IMG/VR virus record: IMGVR_UViG_3300005531_000024
Coordinates: 1-30,904 of that record
Strand: one strand, 5' to 3'
DNA from: a virus
DNA: 30,904 bases
In this document: in pieces, positions 1 through 6,087 of the stretch
Numbering within the stretch: the first letter of the stretch is position 1
Layout: each line of letters starts with the position of its first letter
Notes under the pieces: generated by a model
Databases searched by the model: none
The model's input: only the letters and a program-made list of their open reading frames with translations
Told to the model about the DNA's origin: nothing
Translations under genes and position numbers: made by a program

Positions 1-50
1 GCAAAATTGTTGTTTTAGCCATCAGAAAACCTTGATATGCTTAGGATGAA

Positions 51-75
51 AGCCCCCATGTGTCAGATGGGGGCT
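51..75 (-). terminator. Hairpin downstream of the acidic small gene
   Basis: A perfect 9-bp stem, AGCCCCCAT paired with ATGGGGGCT, surrounds the 7-nt loop GTGTCAG. It lies just beyond the 3' end of the minus-strand gene ending at 91. Read on the minus strand it is followed only by TTTC, so the U-tract is weak. A second short hairpin (ACTAGC/GCTAGT, 79-95) overlaps that gene's stop codon. Confidence 0.55.
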
Positions 76-90
76 GATACTAGCTAGAGG

Positions 91-306
91 CTAGTTCTCG
101 TCGGCTTCGGTATCGGGTGGAAGGTTAAGGTCTTCATCCTTTTGGATTTCGTAAGAGATCTCAGCTTCCCCAGTTTCTTCGTCCACTTTTGCCCATGTTC
201 GGTCATGGAGGTGTTCGTAGGTTGTGGTTGGCTCAGTTGGCTCTTCACCTTTACCGTTGCCCTGTCCGTTGCCGTTTGGATTATCCGTGTCTGTTATGTG
301 TCTCAC
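91..306 (-). CDS. Small acidic hypothetical protein
   Basis: This is a 71-residue, strongly acidic protein with an N-terminal Asn/Gly-rich stretch (GNGQGNGKG) and a Glu/Asp-rich remainder; I do not recognise a family. The only usable start is a GTG at 306. An AGGAG sequence directly abuts that GTG, closer than a normal Shine-Dalgarno spacing, so the start is uncertain. No other ATG, GTG or TTG lies between it and the upstream in-frame stop at 343-345. The gene is divergent from the one at 478, and the operator-like palindromes at 342-373 and 429-447 lie between them, so both may be controlled together. A hairpin follows the stop. The composition would suit a disordered binding or DNA-mimic protein, but nothing in the sequence proves that. 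Confidence 0.5.
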   Translation of the reverse strand: MRHITDTDNPNGNGQGNGKGEEPTEPTTTYEHLHDRTWAKVDEETGEAEISYEIQKDEDLNLPPDTEADEN

Positions 307-341
307 CTCCTGATGAGGGGTGAATTCGTTTCCCTCATATG

Positions 342-373
342 CCTATTATCGCTGGTATACCAGTGATAATAGG
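342..373. promoter_or_regulatory. 32-bp operator-like palindrome, copy 1
   Basis: Arms at 342-355 and 360-373 (CCTATTATCGCTGG and CCAGTGATAATAGG) pair with a single G-T wobble around a central TATA. The inner part, CTGGTATACCAGTGATAAT (352-370), recurs at 429-447 with three changes. It lies between the divergent genes at 306 and 478, which is typical of a repressor operator. Confidence 0.6.
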
Positions 374-428
374 TGAAATTAATGTAAAATCTGATTATTT
401 ATTTATGGAGCTTCTGTAAAGCTAATGC

Positions 429-447
429 CTGGTATACCGGTGAGAAT
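429..447. promoter_or_regulatory. Operator-like repeat, copy 2
   Basis: CTGGTATACCGGTGAGAAT matches 352-370 at 16 of 19 positions and keeps the palindromic core GGTATACC. Core centres are 77 bp apart, about seven helical turns, so looping between them is possible. It lies about 30 bp upstream of the ATG at 478, so binding could block that promoter. Confidence 0.55.
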
Positions 448-477
448 CTATTCTAGGAATAGAGTTCATATAAAGAG

Positions 478-675
478 ATGCCAAGCGATCGCAGTTTACA
501 GAATTTGAAGAAGGCTCCGTTTAAGCCGCTAGGCGATACAGCGTTGGCAAGGAAGCCGTTGTGTACCAAGGTGCCGCAAGACGTTGACGATTGGGTGAGA
601 GCGTTGCCCAACCCGTCAGCTTGGTTGCGCGAGGTGATTGTTGCTGCTGCCAAACAGCAATTTCAAAATGATTGA
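478..675 (+). CDS. Ribbon-helix-helix-like small DNA-binding protein
   Basis: This 65-residue protein has a disordered, basic N-terminus (residues 1-30). The segment KVPQDVDDWVRALP followed by PSAWLREVIVAAAKQQ reads as a beta strand and two helices, as in MetJ/Arc-type ribbon-helix-helix proteins. Small cyanobacterial proteins with a similar "P-x-x-hydrophobic, LP-x-PS-x-WLR" pattern are known to me but not functionally assigned. The ATG at 478 is preceded by AAAGAG with almost no spacer. Its stop overlaps the next ATG (668) by 8 nt, so the two genes form an operon. Two operator-like palindromes lie upstream, so autoregulation is the simplest inference. It is probably a plasmid or phage regulator. 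Confidence 0.65.
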   Translation: MPSDRSLQNLKKAPFKPLGDTALARKPLCTKVPQDVDDWVRALPNPSAWLREVIVAAAKQQFQND

Positions 676-898
676 CAGAAAAATACTTGAAATTCTATTT
701 CACTATCATTGCCCTCGGTGTTATGACTGGTGGTTGATTGATGACATGATTGACAACGACAATCTTCATTGTCCAAATTGCCGTACGCCTGTTTTAGAGC
801 TGCGGGGGCTTCAATACTTTAAACGCTCCGGTTTTTCATGTGCTTCACTGGCACAACGCGCCAAGACGATTATTCAAAACGAGGACGCACAAAGCTAG
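668..898 (+). CDS. Small zinc-ribbon protein
   Basis: Starting at the ATG at 668 gives 76 residues; the frame is open a little further upstream (638), but that would lie inside the preceding gene. Two knuckles, HCPRC and HCPNC, are about 20 residues apart, the spacing of a four-cysteine zinc ribbon. An amphipathic C-terminal half (LAQRAKTIIQNEDAQS) follows. The start overlaps the previous gene's stop by 8 nt, implying translational coupling with the ribbon-helix-helix-like protein. The ribbon may bind nucleic acid or a protein partner. I cannot assign a family. Confidence 0.6.
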   Translation: MIDRKILEILFHYHCPRCYDWWLIDDMIDNDNLHCPNCRTPVLELRGLQYFKRSGFSCASLAQRAKTIIQNEDAQS

Positions 899-929
899 AG
901 ATTCACTAGCAGGAATCAGACACCATTCT

Positions 930-1406
930 TCAACGTGTGCAAGGGCACGGTTCGATCGGGCATTGCCCAGGGTCTAGCTCTACTTGGGCAGCGAACTTAT
1001 CCAACGGGCGATCGCACTCCACACTCAATCGCTGCAACACTGCTTGTAAGTGAGTAGCAATCTGCCCAGTCGTGAGACCCAAGCAATGCATGGCGGCGAT
1101 TTCCTGCTGGCGTTTCTGCCCAATCCAGAGTTCGGCTCCAACAGCGTGCAGTGGTGCGTCAACCCGTTCTCGATAGAGGTGAAGGATGGCAGCCGGTGCT
1201 GTGGGTGGCAAGAGTTCAATTGGTTCCTTTTCAGCTCCCTTACGACGCTTTTTATTGAGCAGGTCACGGTTGCGGTAGTAGTAACGACGCTTGGGGCAAA
1301 CAGATTGCACCCAGCAGCCAGTGCCCCCACTGCCGTGGAGGGCGATCGCGTCTTCAGCAGAGAGCTTGGCGCATGATCGGCACTTCTGGACAATTCCCCT
1401 GGGCAT
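930..1406 (-). CDS. Cys-containing cyanobacterial conserved protein
   Basis: I place the start at the ATG at 1406 (158 residues), which has GGAG nine bases upstream; a TTG at 1421 would add five residues. The N-terminus carries KCRSCAKLSAEDAIALHG and then, after GGTGCW, VCPKRRYYYRNRD, giving Cys residues that could bind a metal next to a basic patch. I recall similar N-termini in short hypothetical proteins on cyanobacterial plasmids, without assigned function. The middle is helical (RQQEIAAMHCLGLTTGQIATHLQAVLQRL) and resembles a helix-turn-helix, so DNA binding is plausible. The gene stands alone on the minus strand. Overlapping open frames in the same place look like shadows. Confidence 0.65.
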   Translation of the reverse strand: MPRGIVQKCRSCAKLSAEDAIALHGSGGTGCWVQSVCPKRRYYYRNRDLLNKKRRKGAEKEPIELLPPTAPAAILHLYRERVDAPLHAVGAELWIGQKRQQEIAAMHCLGLTTGQIATHLQAVLQRLSVECDRPLDKFAAQVELDPGQCPIEPCPCTR

Positions 1407-1520
1407 GACAACTCGCTCCAATCTCAGAAGTTAAAGCAGTCAAATGGTTGATTCCGTCGTTTGGTTCTGTAAATGCCCATAACGTCAATCGCTAAAGAAT
1501 AGTGCGATTGTACGCTTACT

Positions 1521-1553
1521 TTGCTAGATTTTTGCTAGACTCTTGCTGAAATC
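1521..1553. repeat. Three 11-bp tandem units
   Basis: TTGCTAGA begins at 1521 and 1532, and the related TTGCTGAA begins at 1543. The 11-bp period would place bound proteins on one face of the helix. It lies about 115 bp upstream of the minus-strand gene starting at 1406. Confidence 0.45.
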
Positions 1554-1920
1554 TGCCTAACACTTCACAGCAGGGCGTTTCCGCAATTTGACGTGCAAAA
1601 ATCTCGTTTCAATCAATAAATTCTGCTGATATTCGGGTTTGGACTGGCTACCTGCTTGTGCAGCAGAAGTGCAACGACAGAATGGGCGTTTCAGCCGCTA
1701 AATTGGGTCAAAAACTGCCTGGATTACGGATACTACACCGCCAAAAAGTCCAAAAGTAGGCCAGGGCTGTAGTACGGCCTCAAACGGGCATCAAAAAGAC
1801 TGATTAGTTGGAAAAACGTGCCTCAAACGAGACAGACTTGTCTCACGGGAAGAATGAGCCTCAGGAAGGGCGTACGGCTTTCAGTAGTCAAACCGAACTT
1901 TTTTGTAAACTTTTAAGCCA

Positions 1921-1945
1921 GTATCTCAAAAATCCGTAGAGATAC
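1921..1945. promoter_or_regulatory. Inverted repeat upstream of the sigma gene
   Basis: GTATCTC (1921-1927) and GAGATAC (1939-1945) form a perfect 7-bp inverted repeat with an 11-bp spacer, about 58 bp before the sigma-factor ATG. This geometry fits a dimeric regulator site over the promoter or in the leader. Confidence 0.4.
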
Positions 1946-2002
1946 GAATCTTAAAAAACCCTGACATCTGGCTGAATAGGCTTATCGAGTTTCTCCATAC
2001 CC

Positions 2003-2749
2003 ATGATAGCCGCGCCAACCCGTAACCCTTCAGAGAAGCTCTGGAGATACTACAAACAAAGAACGGTCTCCCAGCAGCAGGATGCGCAGTTGCGGAACGA
2101 GGTGGCGCTTGACCACATGAATCTGGTGCGGGAAATTGCGCATCGAATGAAGAACCGCTGTACTGAGAGCTACGAAGATTTAGAGCAGATTGGCTTTTGT
2201 GGGGCGCTCCGAGCAATCGAGCGATTTGACCCCACCAAAGGCGTGGCCTTTAGCTCCTTTGCCGTCCCCTACATTCGCGGCGAAATCCTTCATTTTCTAC
2301 GGGACCACGGGACAGGCATTAAAATCCCCCGGCGCTGGCGTGAACTGCATGCCAATGCAAACGTAGTCGAACGGGCCTGGGCCGAGCGCCATCATGGCCG
2401 TATCCCTGACGATCAGATGGTTGCCGATTTGATGGGAGTCGAGGTCAAGAAATTGCGCGTGGTGCGTGAGGCGATCGGCAACCAGCAGGCTATTTCGTTA
2501 GACCACAAACCGTTAGAAATTGCAGACCCTTCAACTTATGCAGACCAGCAAGAATCAAGTGCACGCTTAGATTCAGCATGGAGCCAATTGCGGCAACGAG
2601 TGGATCGGTTATCTCCGGTTGAGCGATCACTGATTCAGGGCATCTACTTCCAGCGGCAAAGCCGCAAGGCCATTGCTCTCCAGTTGCAGATCGAGCCTGG
2701 GGCTGTAAAACAGACCTTGCAGAAGGCGCTGGTCGCATTAATCAGTTAG
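2003..2749 (+). CDS. Group 3 sigma-70 family sigma factor, SigF/SigB-like
   Basis: The 248-residue length suits sigma factors of the SigB/SigF/SigG type. Region 2 spans about residues 35-105 and contains YEDLEQIG (57-64), GALRAIERFDPTKGVAFSSFA and PYIRGEILHFLRDH. Region 3 follows (IKIPRRWRELHANA, about 107-165). Region 4 (about 193-245) keeps LSPVERSLIQGIYF but has a divergent recognition helix (SRKAIALQLQIEPGAVKQTLQ), suggesting unusual -35 recognition. No anti-sigma or anti-anti-sigma gene is adjacent. It is a single transcription unit: a long upstream region with inverted repeats and a strong terminator at 2788. In Synechocystis the group 3 factor SigF controls pilin expression, which matters because this window also encodes a pilin. 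A role in phage late transcription is inferred. Confidence 0.92.
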   Translation: MIAAPTRNPSEKLWRYYKQRTVSQQQDAQLRNEVALDHMNLVREIAHRMKNRCTESYEDLEQIGFCGALRAIERFDPTKGVAFSSFAVPYIRGEILHFLRDHGTGIKIPRRWRELHANANVVERAWAERHHGRIPDDQMVADLMGVEVKKLRVVREAIGNQQAISLDHKPLEIADPSTYADQQESSARLDSAWSQLRQRVDRLSPVERSLIQGIYFQRQSRKAIALQLQIEPGAVKQTLQKALVALIS

Positions 2750-2787
2750 TTTTAAGGTCTAGTAAGGCTATCATTACTCCCTTTTCA

Positions 2788-2810
2788 AGCCCCTCATTAG
2801 GGGCTTTTTT
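2788..2810 (+). terminator. Rho-independent terminator of the sigma gene
   Basis: A perfect stem AGCCCC/GGGGCT with loop TCATTA is followed by a run of T to 2810. It isolates the sigma gene from the operon starting at 2858. Confidence 0.88.
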
Positions 2811-2821
2811 GCGTGCCTGCG

Positions 2822-2830
2822 TGCGGGAAT
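2822..2830 (+). promoter_or_regulatory. TGCGGGAAT box before the 2858 gene
   Basis: TGCGGGAAT begins exactly 36 nt before the ATG at 2858. The same 8-mer TGCGGGAA begins exactly 36 nt before the ATGs at 25087 and 29393. It sits right after the sigma-gene terminator, where the next operon needs a promoter. It resembles the GGGTAT-type -10 element of SigB-class sigma factors; that assignment is inference. Confidence 0.4.
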
Positions 2831-2857
2831 CCTGGAGAGTTATCAATAGGAATCACC

Positions 2858-3157
2858 ATGTCTGAACCAGGCTCTAGTCCACAAGATTCCCCTCCACACT
2901 GTCCAATCGATTGCCCCAATCGTGCAAAGGCAAATCGCATCCGTATTTTTGGACAACCCATTGATCCGGTTGAGATCCTGGTCCATTTTGCTGTTTTGAC
3001 GGTTTTGTTGGTGCCAGCTTCTCGTCGGGCCAACAGCGAGAATTTTACCTGGCAGGAAGGAGCTGGCTGGTTTGGCGTCATTGCCCTGGCGGCTGCAGTT
3101 GTACGGCTCGCTCCAACAGATCGCATCAATGCCTATAAACAGCTATTTCCGAAATAG
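2858..3157 (+). CDS. Small membrane protein, unknown function
   Basis: Starting at the ATG at 2858, with AGGAA seven bases upstream, the product has 99 residues. The N-terminal 30 residues are Ser/Pro rich with two Cys (PPHCPIDCPNRAK). Two hydrophobic segments follow, roughly VEILVHFAVLTVLLVPA and GWFGVIALAAAVVRLAP, separated by a polar loop, and then a short basic tail. The two-segment hairpin could be a holin, but no lysis gene is next to it, so I only call it a membrane protein. It starts an apparent operon with the genes at 3167 and 3904. Confidence 0.6.
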   Translation: MSEPGSSPQDSPPHCPIDCPNRAKANRIRIFGQPIDPVEILVHFAVLTVLLVPASRRANSENFTWQEGAGWFGVIALAAAVVRLAPTDRINAYKQLFPK

Positions 3158-3166
3158 CTGAGGGTC

Positions 3167-3904
3167 TTGACCAACAACCCTATCGAATTTACTCCTGTGA
3201 CAGCCTCTAATGGAAACGGAAACACTTTTCAGCGATTCATCCAACGCTTGCTCAACTGGTTTCGAGAACGGCTCGGTGCTGAGCCAGAACCGAAAATCCT
3301 TGAGGAGCTATTTACCGACTACGCGACTATTCTTAGGCTGGAATCAGACGCGCCCGGGGTTGTTGAAAGCTGGCGCATCATCCACCGTTACTGCTGGCGA
3401 GACTTGCTCGTTACCCTCATCTACGTCCCCTGGCTGCGCGAAGACCTCGGACGTTATCGATCCACAGATCCAAGCGCTCCTACCTATACTGATTGGCAAA
3501 ACAGCCTGTCCGTTGAGTCGGTGGACGCAACTCCGACTGCGAGTTCAATGGGAGATGAGATGGCTGCCGGTGAACACATATTTATGGTCACGTGGATTAG
3601 CCGACGACGGTTCAAACAGACGGATCAGACAGGTCGCGATCGCATGGTTCGCCGCACTGAATGTCGTTGTGCCATCATCTGTGATTTGGAAGGGAACTCC
3701 CGTTACTGGAATGCACGCCACCACGCCGCACGAAAAATTACGCGGGTGATTGTGGCTCGTTTAGGAAGGATGTCTCCAGGCAAGCACAGTAACGTCACTG
3801 AATTCATCAACAAAATTGACTGGTTGAAGTGGCTGGATTTTTATACAAAGCAGGCGTTGGGACCATCCCATGTCTTGCAACCTAAACGCCCTAGAAGGTT
3901 CTGA
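3167..3904 (+). CDS. Hypothetical protein, 245 residues
   Basis: The frame starts with TTG at 3167, nine bases after the previous stop; no ATG is available until residue 128, so a non-ATG start is needed. The N-terminus is polar, followed by an amphipathic helix (FQRFIQRLLNWFRERLG), a Trp/Tyr-rich middle (RIIHRYCWRDLLVTLIYVPWLRED) and a basic C-terminal half ending KRPRRF. The pattern is soluble and possibly nucleic-acid binding, but I recognise no family. A 179-residue frame in another phase (3210-3749) is judged a shadow, because this frame is longer and couples to both neighbours. Its stop overlaps the next ATG (TGATG at 3902-3906). Confidence 0.65.
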   Translation: MTNNPIEFTPVTASNGNGNTFQRFIQRLLNWFRERLGAEPEPKILEELFTDYATILRLESDAPGVVESWRIIHRYCWRDLLVTLIYVPWLREDLGRYRSTDPSAPTYTDWQNSLSVESVDATPTASSMGDEMAAGEHIFMVTWISRRRFKQTDQTGRDRMVRRTECRCAIICDLEGNSRYWNARHHAARKITRVIVARLGRMSPGKHSNVTEFINKIDWLKWLDFYTKQALGPSHVLQPKRPRRF

Positions 3905-4221
3905 TGAGACTCAAGCTCAAGCTACAGCCCTTTGTTTTCAGTAACTCTGATTTGCAAGCGATCGCCCAATCCACCATGCATTGCAGAGATGCCGCTACGA
4001 AGCTGATTCGACTCCTGCAACAAATTCATCACTTTCGCGATAGCAGCATGACAGATTTGACGCCTCAGGAGACGGACTACTTTCAGCGGCTTGCTGCCAA
4101 GCTAGAAGCGGATGTCGCTTTGGCCCTCTACCTTTGCTTGCTAGAGTCTGGCCTGATTACGGACGGCTACCTTGACCTTGATCAACTGAGCCGTCAGTGC
4201 ATTACAAAAATCGCCCTTTGA
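3904..4221 (+). CDS. Hypothetical helical protein, 105 residues
   Basis: The ATG shares one base with the stop codon of the preceding gene, a typical translational coupling. The sequence is almost entirely helical: AIAQSTMHCRDAATKLIRLLQQIHHF, then TDYFQRLAAKLEADVALALYLCLLESG, ending with a YLDLDQLSRQ segment. No catalytic or membrane motif is visible. Its last codons overlap a hairpin (4211-4229) that looks like the terminator of the convergent minus-strand gene. It is probably the last gene of the 2858-4221 operon. Confidence 0.6.
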   Translation: MRLKLKLQPFVFSNSDLQAIAQSTMHCRDAATKLIRLLQQIHHFRDSSMTDLTPQETDYFQRLAAKLEADVALALYLCLLESGLITDGYLDLDQLSRQCITKIAL

Positions 4222-4229
4222 GAGGGCGA
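4206..4229 (-). terminator. Terminator of the minus-strand gene at 4255
   Basis: The 7-bp stem TCGCCCT/AGGGCGA has a 5-nt loop (4211-4229). Read on the minus strand it is followed by TTTTTGTAAT, a proper U-tract. It overlaps the stop of the convergent gene ending at 4221 and supports real minus-strand transcription here. Confidence 0.65.
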
Positions 4230-4254
4230 GATCAATGAGTGTCAAGTATGACCA

Positions 4255-4527
4255 CTATGATTGAAAAACCAATCTGAATTTACTACCGTCACCACAGTAA
4301 ATCTGTTTCAACTCGTCCATCGACTGATAAATTTGTGGACTTTTGATTGCAGGGTGTAGATAGGTTAATCGCACGAGACCACTATCTTCTTCAACAACAT
4401 CAGCAACCTTGCGATCAGGTAACTTCTGGAATGGTTCGGAGGTGAAAACGGCTGTACAAAGCGCAAAGGTTTGCATGGCAGGTTGGGTAACGCTGCTCTG
4501 GTATTCCCTCAGCCATATCCACAACAT
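4255..4527 (-). CDS. Hypothetical protein beside the partition locus
   Basis: The start is uncertain. From the ATG at 4527 the product has 90 residues and begins MLWIWLREYQ; an ATG at 4476 would be shorter. The frame stays open to an ATG at 4662 and beyond, but that extension would translate the iterons (as SSIQAFK-type repeats) and the 31-bp palindrome. I therefore treat those as non-coding and the start as 4527 or 4476. The C-terminal part (PDRKVADVVEEDSGLVRLTYLHPAI, then MDELKQIYCGDG) looks like genuine protein. A terminator follows at 4206-4229. It is divergent from parA and shares its control region. No family is recognised. Confidence 0.5.
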   Translation of the reverse strand: MLWIWLREYQSSVTQPAMQTFALCTAVFTSEPFQKLPDRKVADVVEEDSGLVRLTYLHPAIKSPQIYQSMDELKQIYCGDGSKFRLVFQS

Positions 4528-4544
4528 AACCCCATTCTTCAAAA

Positions 4545-4592
4545 ATGCTTGAATACTTGAATGCTTGAATGCTTGAATGCTTGAATGCGTCA
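4545..4592. repeat. 8-bp iteron array upstream of parA
   Basis: Six tandem units of ATGCTTGA: units 1 and 3-5 are exact, unit 2 is ATACTTGA and unit 6 is ATGCGTCA. The same unit recurs at 4681-4713 and, inverted, at 6088-6137, so it brackets parAB. This layout fits a partition centromere or the binding site of the parAB repressor. Confidence 0.75.
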
Positions 4593-4613
4593 AAAGTTCT
4601 AACAGTGGACGTT

Positions 4614-4644
4614 CCCAACTGGGGACAAATTGTCCCCAGTTGGG
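4614..4644. promoter_or_regulatory. 31-bp perfect palindrome upstream of parA
   Basis: The arm CCCAACTGGGGACAA (4614-4628), a single central A and the exact reverse complement (4630-4644) form a perfect palindrome. It lies between two iteron clusters in the parA upstream region. A 13-bp part, TTGTCCCCAGTTG, also occurs at 6310-6322 inside the HU gene. A ParB-type or regulator site is likely; it could also form a cruciform. Confidence 0.7.
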
Positions 4645-4680
4645 CTTGTTATCCTCATTCATGGCGACTTCTAGTCCTAG

Positions 4681-4713
4681 CTGCTTGAATGCTTGAATGC
4701 TTGCATTCAAGCA
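4681..4713. repeat. Second iteron cluster with inverted half
   Basis: TGCTTGAA units repeat here and the last turns around: TGCTTGAATG (4690-4699), four bases, then CATTCAAGCA (4704-4713), a perfect inverted repeat. It lies about 60 bp before the parA ATG, suiting operator or centromere function. Confidence 0.7.
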
Positions 4714-4775
4714 ACTTTGAATATAAGATCACAACACTGCAAACTTACATGCATTCATCAGTGCAAGGATGCAAT

Positions 4776-5591
4776 ATGCCAAACAACCAAGCAACGATCG
4801 CGCTGTCGCTGTCGTTGAGCGGAGGACAGGGCAAGACTCTGACCGCCTATATGATTGGATTGAAAGTGTCTAAGCTCGGTATACCAACCCTACTAATCGA
4901 CGGCGATCCTCAACGGAATTTGACCGACCTTCTGGGCGTTGAAGTGGAAAATCAGCCCACACTGCTAGAAGTCATCACAAACAAATGCTCGATTGAGGAC
5001 GCGATTTACCCTGTTCCCGATCGCGAAAATCTCTTTCTCGTCCCTTCGGATCGAGCCTTGGTCAATGCTCAGCATTACCTGGCTTCGTCAGCGAATTGCT
5101 CACGTGTATTGAAAAAACGCCTGGAGCCTGTCATGCAGGATTTTGGGCTGATTATGATTGACTCGCCACCGCAGAAGAATCACATCAATCTGACTGCGAT
5201 CGGTGCGGCAGATGTGGTCGTCATTCCAGCCGAGGCCGTTGCGAAAGGGCTGGGGTCATTAACCGAGACCTGGGCGCTGCTGGAAGAATGTCGTGACGGA
5301 GACGCGTTTGACGGTGAACTGATTGGCGTTCTGCCTTTCCGGGCACGAGTGGTTGGATTGCATCTTACAGGTGAGGCCTCGAGCACGCTTGCCAAGATGG
5401 AGAGCTTCATTGGCGCAACGATACTGCCCTCAGTAGTTGAGTCCGTTATCTATCAAAAGGCTCTCAATTATGGACAATTGCCTTCTGAGCTTGATGCCGA
5501 TAAAGCGGAGCTGGAAGCGCCTTTCGACGTGCTGTTAGAGCGTCTGAGCAAGTACGTACCAGCCATTCATAGTGAGGTAGTCCCTGTATGA
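4776..5591 (+). CDS. parA: ParA-family partition ATPase with variant Walker A
   Basis: The product has 271 residues from the ATG at 4776, which has AAGGA six bases upstream; the frame extends back to 4689, but that part is iteron sequence. It is a P-loop ATPase of the ParA/MinD/Soj family: Walker A SGGQGKT (15-21), Walker A' LLIDGDPQRN (39-48) and Walker B IMIDSPP (126-132). Such proteins form ATP-dependent patterns on the nucleoid that segregate plasmids. The signature lysine of the deviant Walker A (KGGxGKT) is replaced by Ser15. There is no N-terminal helix-turn-helix, so this is the short type Ib form, where the partner protein normally represses the operon. The downstream gene overlaps by 4 nt (ATGA), and iterons lie on both sides. 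Confidence 0.9.
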   Translation: MPNNQATIALSLSLSGGQGKTLTAYMIGLKVSKLGIPTLLIDGDPQRNLTDLLGVEVENQPTLLEVITNKCSIEDAIYPVPDRENLFLVPSDRALVNAQHYLASSANCSRVLKKRLEPVMQDFGLIMIDSPPQKNHINLTAIGAADVVVIPAEAVAKGLGSLTETWALLEECRDGDAFDGELIGVLPFRARVVGLHLTGEASSTLAKMESFIGATILPSVVESVIYQKALNYGQLPSELDADKAELEAPFDVLLERLSKYVPAIHSEVVPV

Positions 5592-6064
5592 AACCGACCG
5601 CAGCCGATCGCTTCATGAACCGCACTCGGCCAACTGTAGAAAAACGAGTTGACGAGGTGTCCGCCTCGCTACAATCAAATACAGGTAGTCCAGCCACAGA
5701 AGCTGATTCAACACCTGCTAAATCAATGCCTGTCAAAGAACGGTCAAACAACTTAACTGCCGCACCTGTAGACTTTGGCATCTCGGCACTGGAGCGAGAA
5801 CTGGCAGCCTTGCCAAAGGTCGTTAACTTTCAGTTGCGCGTTGAAGAGGGGTATAAACGCCAAATCCAGCAGGCGGCTGACCAGGCAGGCGTTACACCAG
5901 AAACACTTCTGCAAGGATTGTGGGCCGTGGCGCAAGATAGACCAGGGTTGCTGGAAGACGCGATCGCTGAAGCGAGAATCCACCATGCCCGACGCGCACG
6001 AGCACAAGAATTGAAACCTGCAATCACCCGGGCTAAGCGCACGGCTGAAAAGCTTGGTTTGTAG
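5588..6064 (+). CDS. ParB-like partner / centromere-binding protein
   Basis: This 158-residue protein overlaps the parA stop by 4 nt (ATGA), the classic position of the partition partner. Residues 1-70 are polar and probably disordered, as in ParB/ParG-type proteins whose N-terminus stimulates ParA. The segment VVNFQLRVEEGYKRQIQQAADQAGVTPETLLQGL (about 78-111) reads as a strand and two helices, a ribbon-helix-helix pattern. The tail is very basic (HHARRARAQELKPAITRAKRTAEKLG). It lacks the ParB N-terminal CTPase motifs. I infer that it binds the ATGCTTGA iterons on both sides and represses parA. Assignment rests on position and fold pattern, not on recognised homology. Confidence 0.65.
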   Translation: MKPTAADRFMNRTRPTVEKRVDEVSASLQSNTGSPATEADSTPAKSMPVKERSNNLTAAPVDFGISALERELAALPKVVNFQLRVEEGYKRQIQQAADQAGVTPETLLQGLWAVAQDRPGLLEDAIAEARIHHARRARAQELKPAITRAKRTAEKLGL

Positions 6065-6087
6065 TATCCAAGCATATAAGCAACCTT

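Larger units (their letters stand above)
1407..2002. other. Intergenic region with repeats
   Basis: These nearly 600 bases lie between the divergent genes at 1406 and 2003, and I see no convincing gene or RNA. The region contains three 11-bp tandem units (1521-1553), the perfect inverted repeat GAGACA-N4-TGTCTC (1829-1844), two copies of GCCTCAAACG (about 1777 and 1820) and a second inverted repeat (1921-1945). It must hold the sigma-gene promoter. An origin of replication or small RNA cannot be excluded. Confidence 0.6.

Noticed and set aside
1025-1411. Overlapping frames on both strands (1025-1411, 1050-1376)
   Set aside because: The frame ending at 930 has a ribosome site and a coherent Cys motif; the others have mixed, shadow-like composition.
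3210-3749. 179-residue protein in an alternative phase
   Set aside because: It overlaps the 245-residue gene at 3167-3904, which is coupled to its neighbours, and its composition (Ser/Pro/Arg rich) is typical of a shadow frame.
4545-4592. CRISPR-like array
   Set aside because: Repeat units are only 8 bp, directly adjacent with no spacers, and lie next to partition genes; they are iterons.
4528-4710. N-terminal extension of the minus-strand gene through the iterons
   Set aside because: It would translate tandem 8-bp repeats and a perfect palindrome as SSIQAFK-type sequence; these are better explained as DNA sites.
4878-4885. Third GGTATACC operator in parA
   Set aside because: Only the 8-bp core matches, it lies within well-conserved coding sequence, and one such match is expected by chance.
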